DNA of 64,000 nucleotides from Prevotella sp. P3-122 (GCF_002251365.1 NZ_NPJH01000038.1:31417-95416); one strand, 5' to 3'; positions 19,083 to 28,264 are shown, counted from the first letter of the stretch. The notes: a model not told the origin generated them from the letters alone. Translations and numbers: made by a program.

Positions 19083-20996
19083 TTAGATATTAATGTTTGG
19101 GGCGTTCAGTACTTTGGTGTCGAAGGTTTGGGCACCGCTGGGCACCGCCTTTGTCTCAAGCAGACGCTCAAATTCCTCTACAAGGTCGTTGACCACGAAA
19201 GGCTGTCCTTTCACCTGGTTGTACTGGTATGGTGCGAAGCCGTTTACGCGTATGCGCAGCAGAGCGGCCAGCTGTCCGAGGTTCTGCTCGGCAACGACAA
19301 CCTTCGGGTATCGCATGAGCACCTCTGCTATGTTGGCTGGCAACGGGTTGACGAACTTCACCTGTGCCATTGCTACCTTGTGGCCACGTGAGCGCAGAAC
19401 GTTTGTGGCAGAGAGCAGATGGCCGTAGGTGCTGCCGAAGCCCACGATGAGCAGTTCGGCATCATCGGCGTCGCCTTCCACCACCATGTCGGGTACGGGT
19501 ATGCGTGCCACCTTCTGGTATCTGATGTGCGACATTTTGTTGTGGTTCTCCGGTTCTGTAGATATGGCTCCAGTCTTGCCGTCCTTCTCCAGTCCGCCAA
19601 GGATGTGGGTATATCCCTCCTGCCCGGGTATTGCCCAATAGCGTACCTGGCTCTCCGGGTCGCGAACGTATGGTGTGTACTTGTATTTCTGCTCTTCAGT
19701 GACATAGTGCGGCCTTATGTCTGGCAACTCGTCCATCTTTGGCAGCTTCCATGCTGCCGAGCCGTTGGCAATGAATGCATCTGTAAGCAGGATGACAGGT
19801 GTCATATGCTCGAGGGCCATCTTTGCCGCACGGTAGGCTGCATCGAAGCAGTCGGTAGGACTGGTGGCGGCGATGATGGGCATAGGGCTTTCGCCGTTGC
19901 GGCCATACAGAGCCTGCAGCAGGTCTGTCTGCTCGCTCTTGGTGGGAAGGCCCGTTGAGGGGCCGCCCCGCTGCACATCGATAATCACCAATGGTAGCTC
20001 ATCGATGACGGCAAGGTTTATTGCCTCACTCTTCAGGCAGATACCGGGACCTGACGTTGATGTGGCGGCAAGTGCTCCTGCAAATGCCGCACCCACGGCA
20101 CTGGCGCAGCCCGATATCTCGTCCTCGCACTGTACGGTGATGACACCGCACGACTTGTGTTTCGACAGCTCGTGTAGTATGTCTGTTGCTGGAGTGATGG
20201 GGTATGAGCCAAGGAACAGCTTCAGCCCTGCCTTCTCGGCAGCGGCGATGAGTCCATAGGCGGTAGCCTTGTTGCCCGTGATGTCCATATATCTTCCTGG
20301 CACCTTGGTCTTCGACTCTATCCTGTATGTTGCTGGAACGGAGGCATGGACATTGTGTCCGTAGTCGTAGCCTGCGTTCACAACCTTGATGTTCAGCTCG
20401 GCCACTTGCGGCTTGCGTGCGAATTTCTCACGCAGGAAGTTCTCGACAAGCGATACCTCGCGGTTGAAGAGCCAGCATACCAGTCCAAGCGCAAACATGT
20501 TGCGGCATTTAAGGGCTGTCTTGCTGTCTGTGCTGTCAGCGGCAATGGCCTTCACCATCTGTGTGATGGGGCATGCCACAACCCTGTCTGGGTCTATGCC
20601 AAGCTCGGCAAGATAGTCGTCGGTCTTGAAATCGGCCTTCTTCAGGTCCATGGCTCCGAAGCTGTCAGTGTCGATGATGATGGTGGCCTGGGGCTTGGCG
20701 TACTTGTACTGCGTCTTCAGTGCGGCGGCGTTCATTGCCACAAGTACGTCACATTGGTCGCCAGGAGTATAGACGGGACCACTACCTATGTGTACCTGGA
20801 AACCGCTCACACCAGTGAGAGAACCTTGCGGGGCACGGATGTCAGCAGGATAGTCGGGGAATGTCGAAATGCCATTGCCCACGGTTGCCGAAATAGTTGA
20901 GAAGATGTTTCCAGCCAGCTGCATGCCATCGCCGGAGTCGCCGGAGAAGCGGACTACCACTTCACTCAGTTCCTTAATTTCAATTTCTTCAGTCAT
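19083..20996 (-). CDS. korA: 2-oxoacid:ferredoxin oxidoreductase, fused gamma-alpha subunit
   Basis: A 637-residue protein. The N-terminal third (SGDSGDGMQLAGNIF onward) is the gamma domain. The rest is the alpha subunit with pyrimidine-binding and core domains (LFLGSYPITPATDIL...) and a C-terminal transketolase-like domain. It pairs with KorB downstream on the same transcript. Which 2-oxoacid is used cannot be proved from sequence; the length and fusion are those of the KGOR-type enzymes of Bacteroidota. Confidence 0.92.
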   Translation of the reverse strand: MTEEIEIKELSEVVVRFSGDSGDGMQLAGNIFSTISATVGNGISTFPDYPADIRAPQGSLTGVSGFQVHIGSGPVYTPGDQCDVLVAMNAAALKTQYKYAKPQATIIIDTDSFGAMDLKKADFKTDDYLAELGIDPDRVVACPITQMVKAIAADSTDSKTALKCRNMFALGLVCWLFNREVSLVENFLREKFARKPQVAELNIKVVNAGYDYGHNVHASVPATYRIESKTKVPGRYMDITGNKATAYGLIAAAEKAGLKLFLGSYPITPATDILHELSKHKSCGVITVQCEDEISGCASAVGAAFAGALAATSTSGPGICLKSEAINLAVIDELPLVIIDVQRGGPSTGLPTKSEQTDLLQALYGRNGESPMPIIAATSPTDCFDAAYRAAKMALEHMTPVILLTDAFIANGSAAWKLPKMDELPDIRPHYVTEEQKYKYTPYVRDPESQVRYWAIPGQEGYTHILGGLEKDGKTGAISTEPENHNKMSHIRYQKVARIPVPDMVVEGDADDAELLIVGFGSTYGHLLSATNVLRSRGHKVAMAQVKFVNPLPANIAEVLMRYPKVVVAEQNLGQLAALLRIRVNGFAPYQYNQVKGQPFVVNDLVEEFERLLETKAVPSGAQTFDTKVLNAPNINI

Positions 20997-21034
20997 GGTT
21001 AGTATAAAAATCTAATTTTTATGTTAACTTGCGG

Positions 21035-21066
21035 CAAAGTTAACGTTTGCTCGGCAATTGGCCAAA
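21035..21066 (-). promoter_or_regulatory. Promoter of korAB
   Basis: On the minus strand, TTTG (21063-21066) and TAACTTTG (21035-21042) are separated by 20 bp. The leader to the korA ATG is about 35 nt. Confidence 0.7.
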
Positions 21067-21204
21067 CAAAACTGGCATTTTTTAGTTAAATATTTGCGTA
21101 AACTTACTAATTGTAAGTGTATTGCGCTGTTAGCCTCGTGGATGGCTGGTCAGGTCATTAGTTTGTTCAAACTCAGATTTCTCTAACGAGACTTATGGCT
21201 TCTC

Positions 21205-21312
21205 AATGATTTCGCGCTGTAAGCGCAAAAGCATATATAACAGCAGAGACAGGTAACGCTTTTGCACTTACAGCGCGTGTCGGGAACTACAGAATTTCCC
21301 CCTTTTGGGTAC
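21205..21312. repeat. Miniature inverted-repeat element (family member E, degenerate ends)
   Basis: CGCGCTGTAAGCGCAAAAGC and its imperfect inverse GCTTTTGCACTTACAGCGCG flank a short centre and can fold into a long hairpin. The right side ends with TTTTGGGTACAATATT, a decayed version of the ends seen at 48 kb and 56 kb. The remaining 21067-21204 shows nothing else. Confidence 0.65.
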
Positions 21313-21380
21313 AATATTACTTTAGTCCCTTAGACCTTCACCCTTAGTCCTTAGCCCTTCACCCTTCGTCCTTAGACCCC

Positions 21381-23042
21381 CTAATAAACAAACGAGCTGC
21401 CTCCGAGGAATTCCCTAAGCAGACTTGTGGGAGGGATGTCGTCGTAGGGCATGGGCTTGAAGTATTTCAGGAACTTCAGCAGCCTGTATGCCTCCGAGTG
21501 CTCGGGGCAGTTTTCCGGTACCTGCTCAAGCAGCGGCTCAGCCTGTTGCTTGATTACTCCAATCTCGAAGAGCATTGCAGAGTTGAACATTGCATCGGCA
21601 TTTTCCTGGAATGGGAATATCCATTTGTTCTCGCCTGCCCTTACGCTTGGCCATCGTCTGATGGTCTCTCGTGCGTCTACACCTCTATATTTATAGTCGC
21701 GTATGATGCGGCGGAGCAGACGGTTGTCTGTAGTTGGTATGTAGTTGTGGTCGTCAAGGAGTATCGTTGTCAGTGCCGACACGTACACGCGGTATTTCAG
21801 TTCCTCTGGTATCTGTGCCGTCAGCTCAGGGTTCAGCGCATGTATGCCTTCGACGATGAGCACGTTGTCGGGGTTCATCCTCAGCCTCTTGCCGCTCTTC
21901 ACACTCTTGCCCGTCGGGAAGTCATAGCGTGGCAGTTCCACCTCCTCGCCATTGAACAGTGCGTTGAACTGCTCGTTCATAAGAGGCAGGTTCAGTGCCC
22001 TGACGCTCTCGAAGTCGTAGTCGCCGGACTCGTCGCGCGGTGTCAGCTCCCGGTCAACGAAATAGTCGTCGAGTGATATCTGCAAGGGCTTGATGCCGTT
22101 GGTGAGCAGCTGTATGGACAGGCGCTTGCATGTGGTGGTCTTGCCGCTCGACGACGGTCCAGCAAGCAGTATGAGCTTCACTCCCTTTCGGCTGGCTATC
22201 TCGTCAGCGATGCGGGCTATCTTCTTCTCCTGCAATGCCTCGCTGACATTTATCAGGTCTATGGCATGTCCGGCATCCACGGCAGCATTGAAGTCACCGA
22301 CCGTGCGCACGCCGAGAAGATCTTGCCAGCGGTGGTGCTCCTTGAATATCTCGAACAGCTTGTTCTGCTGAATCATGGGTGGGAGCTGCCCTGGATTGTC
22401 GACCGACGGAATACGCAGCAGTACGCCATCGTAATACAGATCGAGTCCGAAGAGGTATATCTGTGACGTGTTGGTGAGCAGTGAGCCGTAATAGTAGTCG
22501 TAGTAGCCGTCGATGTCGTAATATACAGTGTACATCCTTCCCGTGGTCTTCAGCAGTCGGGCCTTCGAGGTGTCTCCGAGCCTGCTGAACAGCTCTATAG
22601 CCTCGTCGGTGGTAGTCTCGTGCCTCTTTACCGGTAGTGCGGCGGCAATGATTTCCTGCATGCGGCTCTTCAGCCTTGCCACGTCGTCGGCCGTTACTGG
22701 TCTTCCGAGTTGCAGGTCGCAGTAGTAGCCGTTGCTCACGGGTATGTCTATCACCACCCTCACGTCACCCCACAGGTCTTTCACGGCCTTGCTCAGTATG
22801 AAGAACAGGGTGCGGGTATAGTTGCGTGAGCCAGAGCCGGATGTCATGTCGAGAAACTCAACGTCCTTGTTGTGGTAAAGCCTGTAATGGAGGCCTACCA
22901 CCTTGTTGTTCACTTTGGCGCAGATGGGGCCATAGGGCATTTCCAGATTAATTTGGCTAAAAACCTCAGAAAGTGTGCTTCCGATTGCTACATTTATATT
23001 TTTTTTATTATTTTTGCAACGGATTTGTATTACTTGTTTCAT
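21381..23042 (-). CDS. TGS-domain nucleoside (uridine) kinase-like protein
   Basis: A 553-residue cytoplasmic protein. The N-terminus (about 1-65) is a TGS-like domain and the next part resembles the editing-domain region of threonyl-tRNA synthetase. The C-terminal half is a uridine-kinase/phosphoribulokinase-type P-loop kinase with AGPSSSGKTT at about 294-303 and LDDYFVDRE. This fusion is common in Bacteroidota and Firmicutes and is usually labelled nucleoside kinase; its true substrate is not settled. Its own promoter lies just upstream. Confidence 0.85.
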   Translation of the reverse strand: MKQVIQIRCKNNKKNINVAIGSTLSEVFSQINLEMPYGPICAKVNNKVVGLHYRLYHNKDVEFLDMTSGSGSRNYTRTLFFILSKAVKDLWGDVRVVIDIPVSNGYYCDLQLGRPVTADDVARLKSRMQEIIAAALPVKRHETTTDEAIELFSRLGDTSKARLLKTTGRMYTVYYDIDGYYDYYYGSLLTNTSQIYLFGLDLYYDGVLLRIPSVDNPGQLPPMIQQNKLFEIFKEHHRWQDLLGVRTVGDFNAAVDAGHAIDLINVSEALQEKKIARIADEIASRKGVKLILLAGPSSSGKTTTCKRLSIQLLTNGIKPLQISLDDYFVDRELTPRDESGDYDFESVRALNLPLMNEQFNALFNGEEVELPRYDFPTGKSVKSGKRLRMNPDNVLIVEGIHALNPELTAQIPEELKYRVYVSALTTILLDDHNYIPTTDNRLLRRIIRDYKYRGVDARETIRRWPSVRAGENKWIFPFQENADAMFNSAMLFEIGVIKQQAEPLLEQVPENCPEHSEAYRLLKFLKYFKPMPYDDIPPTSLLREFLGGSSFVY

Positions 23043-23102
23043 TTCCGTGTAGGTTTTACTTGGTTAGTGGAATAGTATTAAAAGGCACGATGCCATTTCA
23101 GG

Positions 23103-23133
23103 CAAATATACACCTAATTAGCGACACAACAAA
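23103..23133 (-). promoter_or_regulatory. Promoter of the nucleoside kinase gene
   Basis: TATATTTG on the minus strand (23103-23110) with TTTG 19 bp upstream (23130-23133). It sits between two divergent genes. No equally good box was found for the plus-strand Na/Pi gene. Confidence 0.6.
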
Positions 23134-23161
23134 GCAATCACCACAAAATAAAAGTTAAATT

Positions 23162-24868
23162 ATGTCGATTTGGATTTTTTTTAAGATTATCGGCTCGTTG
23201 GCTTTGCTCATCTATGGTATGAAAGTGATGAGCGAGGCGTTGCAGAAGATGGCAGGCTCACAGTTGCGCCATATTCTCGGGACGATGACAAAGAACCGGT
23301 TCACCGGTATGTTCACCGGTATGTTTGTAACCTGCTCCGTGCAATCGTCCTCGGCAACGACCGTAATGACGGTGTCTTTCGTAAACGCGGGGCTCCTTAC
23401 GCTTGCTCAGGCAATATCCGTCATTATGGGTGCCAACATCGGTACAACACTGACGGCGTGGATTATGAGTCTCGGTTTCAGCGTTGACCTCACGAGCGTT
23501 GTCTATCCAGCCTTCTTCCTGGGTATCATGCTCATCTATTCGAAGAGCAAGCGCTACGTTGGCGATTTCCTCTTTGGTATTGCGTTCCTATTCTATTCTC
23601 TTGTGCTCCTCAGTACGGCCGGCAAGGAACTCGACCTTGAGCACAACTCTGCAGTAATCGACTTCTTTAGCTCTTTCGACACTGGCAGCCATCTCACCAT
23701 TATCATATTCCTGCTCATTGGCACCGTCATCACCTGCATAGTGCAGTCATCGGCAGCTGTTATGGCCATTACCATCATGCTATGCTCATCTGGCGTGTTG
23801 CCCATTTATCTCGGTATAGCCCTTGTGATGGGCGAGAATATCGGTACCACCGCCACTGCCAACCTTGCGGCACTTGGAGCTAATTCACAGGCAAGGCGTG
23901 CGGCACTGGCGCATTTAGTGTTCAACGTCATCGGTGTTGTATGGGTGATGTGCCTGTTCTATCCCTTCGTTGACCTCGTGTGCTCGCTCGTAGGCTACGA
24001 CCCGAAGAGCACAAGCTACACCGTTCAGCAACTCACCGTGAAGCTGCCCGTGGTGCTTGCCGCCTTCCACACATGTTTCAATATCACCAATACCGGTGTG
24101 CTGATATGGTTCATTCCGCAGATAGAGAAGCTCGTATGCAAGCTCATTAAGAATAAGAATAAGGAAGAGGACGAGGAGTTCCGCCTGAGATATATCGGTG
24201 GCACCACCATCATGAAGACTCCCGAGCTCTCAGTGCTTGAGGCACAGAAGGAAATCCACTCTTTCGGCGAGCGCATAGAGCGCATGTTCGGCATGGTGAG
24301 AGAACTGCTTGAGGAAAAGGACGAGAGCAAGTTCGTAAAGCTATTCTCGCGTATAGAGAAGTACGAGGGCATCTCCGACAGTATGGAGATAGAGATTGCC
24401 AAATACCTCGACCAGGTCAGCGACGCACACCTCAGTGATGACACCAAGGCCAAGATAAGGGCCATGCTCAGGGAGATTTCCGAGATAGAGAGTATCGGTG
24501 ACAGCTGCTATAACATTGCGCGCACCATCAACCGGAAGATTAAGGGTAAGGAAGACTTTATCCCAAGCCAATACGAGCATGTTCATCAGATGTTCGAGCT
24601 TACGCACAACGCCCTTGTACAGATGAATATCACACTGGTAAGGCATAAGGATGAGCTTGACGCCAACCGCTCGTTCAACATCGAGAACGAGATAAACAAC
24701 TTCCGCAATCAGCTCAAGAGCCAGAACATCAATGATATCAACAACCACAAGTACACTTACGCCATCGGCACTATGTACATGGACATTATCCAGGAGTGCG
24801 AGAAGCTTGGCGACTATGTCGTAAACGTTGTTGAGGCCCGTATGGGCTTGCGCCAGAGAGGCTATTAG
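23162..24868 (+). CDS. Na+/phosphate cotransporter family protein with PhoU-like tail
   Basis: A 568-residue inner-membrane protein. The membrane part (about 1-330) contains the two inverted QSSSATT / QSSAAV repeats (VQSSSATTVMTV near 57 and VQSSAAVMAI near 198) that mark NptA/YjbB-type sodium-phosphate symporters. The cytoplasmic tail (about 360-568) is helical and PhoU-like. It probably imports phosphate or adjusts phosphate efflux. It begins 119 bp from the divergent kinase gene and ends before a strong terminator. Confidence 0.9.
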   Translation: MSIWIFFKIIGSLALLIYGMKVMSEALQKMAGSQLRHILGTMTKNRFTGMFTGMFVTCSVQSSSATTVMTVSFVNAGLLTLAQAISVIMGANIGTTLTAWIMSLGFSVDLTSVVYPAFFLGIMLIYSKSKRYVGDFLFGIAFLFYSLVLLSTAGKELDLEHNSAVIDFFSSFDTGSHLTIIIFLLIGTVITCIVQSSAAVMAITIMLCSSGVLPIYLGIALVMGENIGTTATANLAALGANSQARRAALAHLVFNVIGVVWVMCLFYPFVDLVCSLVGYDPKSTSYTVQQLTVKLPVVLAAFHTCFNITNTGVLIWFIPQIEKLVCKLIKNKNKEEDEEFRLRYIGGTTIMKTPELSVLEAQKEIHSFGERIERMFGMVRELLEEKDESKFVKLFSRIEKYEGISDSMEIEIAKYLDQVSDAHLSDDTKAKIRAMLREISEIESIGDSCYNIARTINRKIKGKEDFIPSQYEHVHQMFELTHNALVQMNITLVRHKDELDANRSFNIENEINNFRNQLKSQNINDINNHKYTYAIGTMYMDIIQECEKLGDYVVNVVEARMGLRQRGY

Positions 24869-24903
24869 CAACTCCGCCTTTTCAGGCATATAAAAGATAA
24901 TAA

Positions 24904-24939
24904 AACACAGCAGGATCCCCCCCGAGGTCCTGCTGTGTT
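24904..24939 (+). terminator. Intrinsic terminator after the Na/Pi gene
   Basis: A 12-bp stem, AACACAGCAGGA / TCCTGCTGTGTT, around a C-rich loop, 35 bp after the stop. The following 24940-25096 holds only a short, widespread low-complexity phrase (CCACGGATTGCACGGATAAC) and no gene. Confidence 0.85.
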
Positions 24940-25096
24940 ATTGTGTAATTTCTAACGTAAGCTCGATGTAAAGGCTAGGAGGAATTGTTTTCCACGGATT
25001 GCACGGATAACACAGATTTTGTCCACAAGGCGGACGAAGGATGTCAACATGAAAACAATAATCCACGCAAGATATACTAAATTGTCTGATCGTATG

Positions 25097-25873
25097 TTAT
25101 TTTATCGGGTGAAATAACCTGTCCTTAGTTCCCAGCGCCTCAATCTCCTCCATTGTGAATGGCGGACGCCAGCGCATGGTGCCATTGTTTATCCCCACAC
25201 CTTTTATATAATAGCGGTTACGGTAGCCTTCAGGCGTGAACTCCCCTGTTCCACCGATGTCTGCTATCCTCATGCCGTGGTTATGCAGGCATGTGGTAAT
25301 CATCACCTCCGAGTGTGCCGAGTGTCCTTCTTTCATGTAGCTATCGAGCAGAGCCAAAGCCCTGTTCGAGTACCTGCATATAGGGTTAAACCCTTTCACA
25401 CATTCCTCCAAGGCATATCTGCAGTTATTATCTCTATGCCACCACGGCCATTCCCTGTTCCCCTCTCCATATTTCTCAATATGGCTGCTCAGGAAGTCAT
25501 AGTCATCAAGATTGCCATCGCAGTCATACATCAATGTTGACCATTCGCCCGTAAACACCACATCGTATTCTATAAACCAATAATGACGGTATTGAGGGTT
25601 GTCAAGGAAGAAACGGAGAGGGATGAAATGTGGACTGCCTGGTATCAGTGTATCGCCTATAGGGTTATATTCCAAACTATTTAAATCATCTGTTGTATAA
25701 ATGTTGGCATTTACTCCTTCTGGCAGTAGTATCTCATCACGATTATTACGCGTTATAATCCATACTACATCATATAATTCCGTAGGTAGCAGCTCTCGTA
25801 GACACCAATACCTTTCTATATAAACATCACTTATGATGTGAGAAACATAAAGTACAACAATTCTATTGGCCAT
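25097..25873 (-). CDS. Putative glycosyltransferase-like protein
   Basis: A 258-residue protein counted from the ATG at 25873 (MANRIVVLYVS). The more distal ATGs at 25903 and 25927 sit at or inside a 16-bp hairpin and add no conserved sequence. The EYDVVFTGEW segment (about 103-112) looks like the metal-binding region of a GT-A glycosyltransferase. The pattern WWHRDN...CRYSNRAL resembles uncharacterised sugar-transferase-like families. No neighbouring glycan genes help. The gene is isolated and richer in A/T than the flanking housekeeping genes. Confidence 0.55.
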   Translation of the reverse strand: MANRIVVLYVSHIISDVYIERYWCLRELLPTELYDVVWIITRNNRDEILLPEGVNANIYTTDDLNSLEYNPIGDTLIPGSPHFIPLRFFLDNPQYRHYWFIEYDVVFTGEWSTLMYDCDGNLDDYDFLSSHIEKYGEGNREWPWWHRDNNCRYALEECVKGFNPICRYSNRALALLDSYMKEGHSAHSEVMITTCLHNHGMRIADIGGTGEFTPEGYRNRYYIKGVGINNGTMRWRPPFTMEEIEALGTKDRLFHPIK

Positions 25874-25903
25874 AATATAAACGGATGTTTCTACTATATT
25901 CAT

Positions 25904-25946
25904 AACTATCCACCAATGTTGGCGCAAAGCACATTGGTGGATAGTT
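25904..25946. promoter_or_regulatory. Perfect 16-bp hairpin upstream of the glycosyltransferase-like gene
   Basis: AACTATCCACCAATGT and its exact complement flank an 11-base loop just upstream of the chosen start codon. It could be a leader hairpin for the minus-strand gene, or the footprint of an excised element. Confidence 0.55.
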
Positions 25947-25996
25947 GGGTAAGATTAATTAAGTCTTACAGGATATGAGTTAGCCTTTGTCTCACT

Positions 25997-26260
25997 ACTG
26001 TCCCGTTAAAATGAACGAATTGTTCTTTGAAATTGCTGAAATATAGTCATTTATGAGCAGGTTTGAATGCGCGACGATTTGAATTTGTAATTTTGCAGTC
26101 TATTAATTAAGATTGCAGATGAACAAAGACATACTGACAAGACACCTCTCAGATAACTGTTCAACAAGACTATTTCCAATGATGTCAAAGAGCAATTAAG
26201 TCCCCTTATTCCAAGTGTGTTTGATTAATATTTAGCTCGTCCCAATTTTAACGGGACACT
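25997..26260. mobile_element. 264-bp miniature element with 16-bp terminal inverted repeats, IS-derived
   Basis: The ends are ACTGTCCCGTTAAAAT (25997-26012) and the inverse of AGTGTCCCGTTAAAAT (26245-26260), 15 of 16 matching. Inside is a TAATTTTG promoter box followed by an ATG frame of 26 codons (MNKDILTRHLSDNC...). That frame has the look of a transposase start and ends in a stop. I read it as an insertion sequence with its centre deleted, unable to move by itself. CTA triplets at both edges could be a target duplication. Confidence 0.65.
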
Positions 26261-26269
26261 AATTAAGCG

Positions 26270-27298
26270 TTATTTATAATCCTGTAAAAATGCTTTTAAT
26301 GTCTTTGTTATTTGTGTTATTTTGTCCGCCTCGACCGATTCGTCACCCCAATGATATATATTTATTGGGGATTTGAAAGTTCCATTTTTATCAAAATTCA
26401 GTATCAAATAATCTGTATATGGAACAAAACCTGTTTTTGGAGTCCTGCAATCTTTGATAACGAAAAAAGACAAGACATTGTCTTTCTCTATATATCGGCA
26501 TGGTATCCACATGATATCCCGTGATAAACTATTTTGGTCGAGCGTATCTGGTATCAGTGACAGACATGATCCAAAGGGTAGTTCTACCTGGTCATTCGAA
26601 GGGGTAAACAATGTATGGTCCACATTGGGCTTGTCCCATTTCAGAAAATAGGACATGAACTGATCAAAAGAAAATTGTTTTACAGAGGACATCATATCTA
26701 CAATCTCTTTGTGAGGGGCCTTAATGATTCGTGTTTTAATCTTTCCAACGGATGTGAGATAATATTCGTTCGTATAAACTGTATATTCAAGATTTTTGTA
26801 CTGACGCAGTAAGCTGGCATCGTTTAATGTTCTTTGTTCTACAACTATTCCTAATCCATGTTTTAATGTTGACATGTGTGTTATGTATGCTGCACCAGAA
26901 CGCCCAACTATCTTGCAATCCAAAATTTCACCTTTGCGGGAATATGTGATTATCACATAATCCGTTCCTTCGTTTTCTATGAACCATTGACTGTTGCCAT
27001 CCTGAAAATTTGAACAATACCGTTGCAAGGTGACAACAATGTAGTTTTTATATTCAACATAGCACCCTTTTTGCCAACTTACATTTTCCACCCTACAAGT
27101 ACACTCTTCAGTTGTCATAGGTAAATACTTAGAGTATTGTCCCGGATTCTCAATGAAGTCGAATGCCTTACCGAAAGATGTACTATCAATACACTCCGTT
27201 TTCTTAAATTCTGAAAGAAATTTCAGAAAAGAAACTTGATTGGCATTTATGTGTGCAAACGGTAATAGCAAGAACAATAATATTATATTTTTTGACAT
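26270..27298 (-). CDS. Secreted protein of unknown function, last gene of a small-peptide operon
   Basis: 342 residues with a signal peptide (MSKNIILLFLLLPFAHINA-N). The mature protein is AT-rich in codon use and has no motif I recognise. It contains a few cysteines (ECTCRVENVSW, RYCSNF) and several aromatic beta-strand-like stretches. It is preceded by two tiny genes on the same strand and by one clear promoter at 27718-27748. No gene lies between them, so the three may be co-expressed. The miniature element at 25997-26260 lies immediately downstream. Confidence 0.6.
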   Translation of the reverse strand: MSKNIILLFLLLPFAHINANQVSFLKFLSEFKKTECIDSTSFGKAFDFIENPGQYSKYLPMTTEECTCRVENVSWQKGCYVEYKNYIVVTLQRYCSNFQDGNSQWFIENEGTDYVIITYSRKGEILDCKIVGRSGAAYITHMSTLKHGLGIVVEQRTLNDASLLRQYKNLEYTVYTNEYYLTSVGKIKTRIIKAPHKEIVDMMSSVKQFSFDQFMSYFLKWDKPNVDHTLFTPSNDQVELPFGSCLSLIPDTLDQNSLSRDIMWIPCRYIEKDNVLSFFVIKDCRTPKTGFVPYTDYLILNFDKNGTFKSPINIYHWGDESVEADKITQITKTLKAFLQDYK

Positions 27299-27382
27299 AC
27301 TTAATACTATTATAGCTTTATAGTTTTCTAACTACTCTGTCATGGTTAGATGGCGGAGTAGTTACGGAATTTATGATAAAAC

Positions 27383-27496
27383 TTAACAAAAGTTACTTTC
27401 AAACTCATCTTGGGTATAAGGGTTACTAGGAGTACCCTTATCATTGTCACCACTGTCACTTTGTGCGCTTGCACTGTACATTTTAATTGTTTTCAT
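27383..27496 (-). CDS. 37-residue peptide gene
   Basis: The frame reads MKTIKMYSASAQ, then a Ser/Asp/Gly-rich stretch, then NPYTQDEFESNFC and a stop. It has no hydrophobic signal. The NPYTQDEF segment is reminiscent of short PYT-x-EEF motifs I recall from small secreted Bacteroidota peptides, but this is a weak impression. The gene sits 84 bp before the 342-residue secreted protein and behind another tiny frame. The final residue is cysteine. Translation is unproven. Confidence 0.45.
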   Translation of the reverse strand: MKTIKMYSASAQSDSGDNDKGTPSNPYTQDEFESNFC

Positions 27497-27573
27497 GTCT
27501 TTTAAGTTTTAAAATTAACGAATTATTTTTTATAATAAGTAGGCAGCCTGGGGATTACTATTCATGAGGCTGT

Positions 27574-27702
27574 CTATACCGGCAAGACGGGAGGACACTG
27601 GTCATACCCTGTGCCTAATATCAATACGGTAGAGGCAACAAGCAGCAGCACGGCTGCTGATATGCTCAGGAACTTCTTTGTAACAAAACCTGTCATGCTC
27701 AT
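27574..27702 (-). CDS. 42-residue single-span peptide gene with its own promoter
   Basis: MSMTGFVTKKFL is followed by a hydrophobic stretch of about 17 residues (ISAAVLLLVASTVLILG) and a short tail, GTGYDQCPPVLPV. This is the layout of a leader peptide or tiny membrane peptide, somewhat like the NVEALA-type peptides of Bacteroidota though without that motif. An excellent promoter ends 16 bp upstream, so the leader would be very short. It is the first frame on the transcript that would continue into the 37-residue peptide and the secreted protein. Confidence 0.45.
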   Translation of the reverse strand: MSMTGFVTKKFLSISAAVLLLVASTVLILGTGYDQCPPVLPV

Positions 27703-27717
27703 TCTTTATGTCACTTG

Positions 27718-27748
27718 CAAAGGTAAGAAAAAAAGAGAACTCTTCAAA
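27718..27748 (-). promoter_or_regulatory. Promoter of the small-peptide operon
   Basis: TTTG (27745-27748) and TACCTTTG (27718-27725) on the minus strand with a 19-bp spacer, a near-perfect match to the Bacteroidota consensus. Confidence 0.75.
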
Positions 27749-27807
27749 CCTTATACTGCCTCTGTGGGAAATACAATCAAAGTAGAGCATACTGCGTTGG
27801 CAAAGTA

Positions 27808-27838
27808 AGTACTACTGCTTTTGAAAGGCAGTAGTACT
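27808..27838. terminator. Perfect 11-bp hairpin
   Basis: AGTACTACTGC / GCAGTAGTACT around a nine-base loop containing a T-run, between the peptide operon promoter and the end of the DUF1893 gene. It probably terminates the latter on the minus strand. Confidence 0.5.
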
Positions 27839-27919
27839 GCTATAGCAAAGTCGGTATTACTCTTTTGCTAATTATCCTTCTTTATGTGAGGGAAGGGTGA
27901 GGGGTAGGCACCCATATAG

Positions 27920-28264
27920 TCATTCTATTTCGCCAAGTTTTTTCCAGATATCCAGAAACGTAGCGTGGTCAACCTTTTTGCCATAGCTGACCTTCACCTT
28001 TGCATCAGATAGCAGATCATAGGCTTGTTGGCTTATATAGTCCGCATATACCTCCACTACACCGCCCTCAGCCATTATCTTTGCAGCAGTCCTTCCGACG
28101 GCCTTGTCGGCAAGCTTTGCTCCGAGGAGCAACTCCGGCTCCTGAGTAGAGATGTCGTACAGGTTGCGTACTCCCTGCCCGCCAAAGCTCCGTTGGCGGC
28201 CCTCGTGCAACACAACGAGCGAGTAGTGCCCAGTATGCAGGGTATCAATAAGTTGTTGCATCAT
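27920..28264 (-). CDS. DUF1893 domain protein
   Basis: I set the start at the ATG at 28264 (MMQQLIDTLHTGHYSL). A longer frame from 28354 would begin inside the promoter. The 114-residue protein covers the DUF1893 domain: LVVLHEGR, a GVRNLYDI segment, LLGAKLADKAVGRTAAKIMAEGG and a VKVSYGKKVDH end. The family has a cytidine-deaminase-like fold with unknown activity. It is monocistronic. Confidence 0.8.
   Translation of the reverse strand: MMQQLIDTLHTGHYSLVVLHEGRQRSFGGQGVRNLYDISTQEPELLLGAKLADKAVGRTAAKIMAEGGVVEVYADYISQQAYDLLSDAKVKVSYGKKVDHATFLDIWKKLGEIE

Noticed and set aside
24970..25030. Regulatory motif in CCACGGATTGCACGGATAACACAG
   Set aside because: This phrase is a common low-complexity repeat in many genomes and has no fixed position relative to genes here.
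27611..27808. Plus-strand 65-codon frame antisense to the small-peptide region
   Set aside because: It lies opposite a good minus-strand promoter, has no promoter of its own and shows no family-like sequence.
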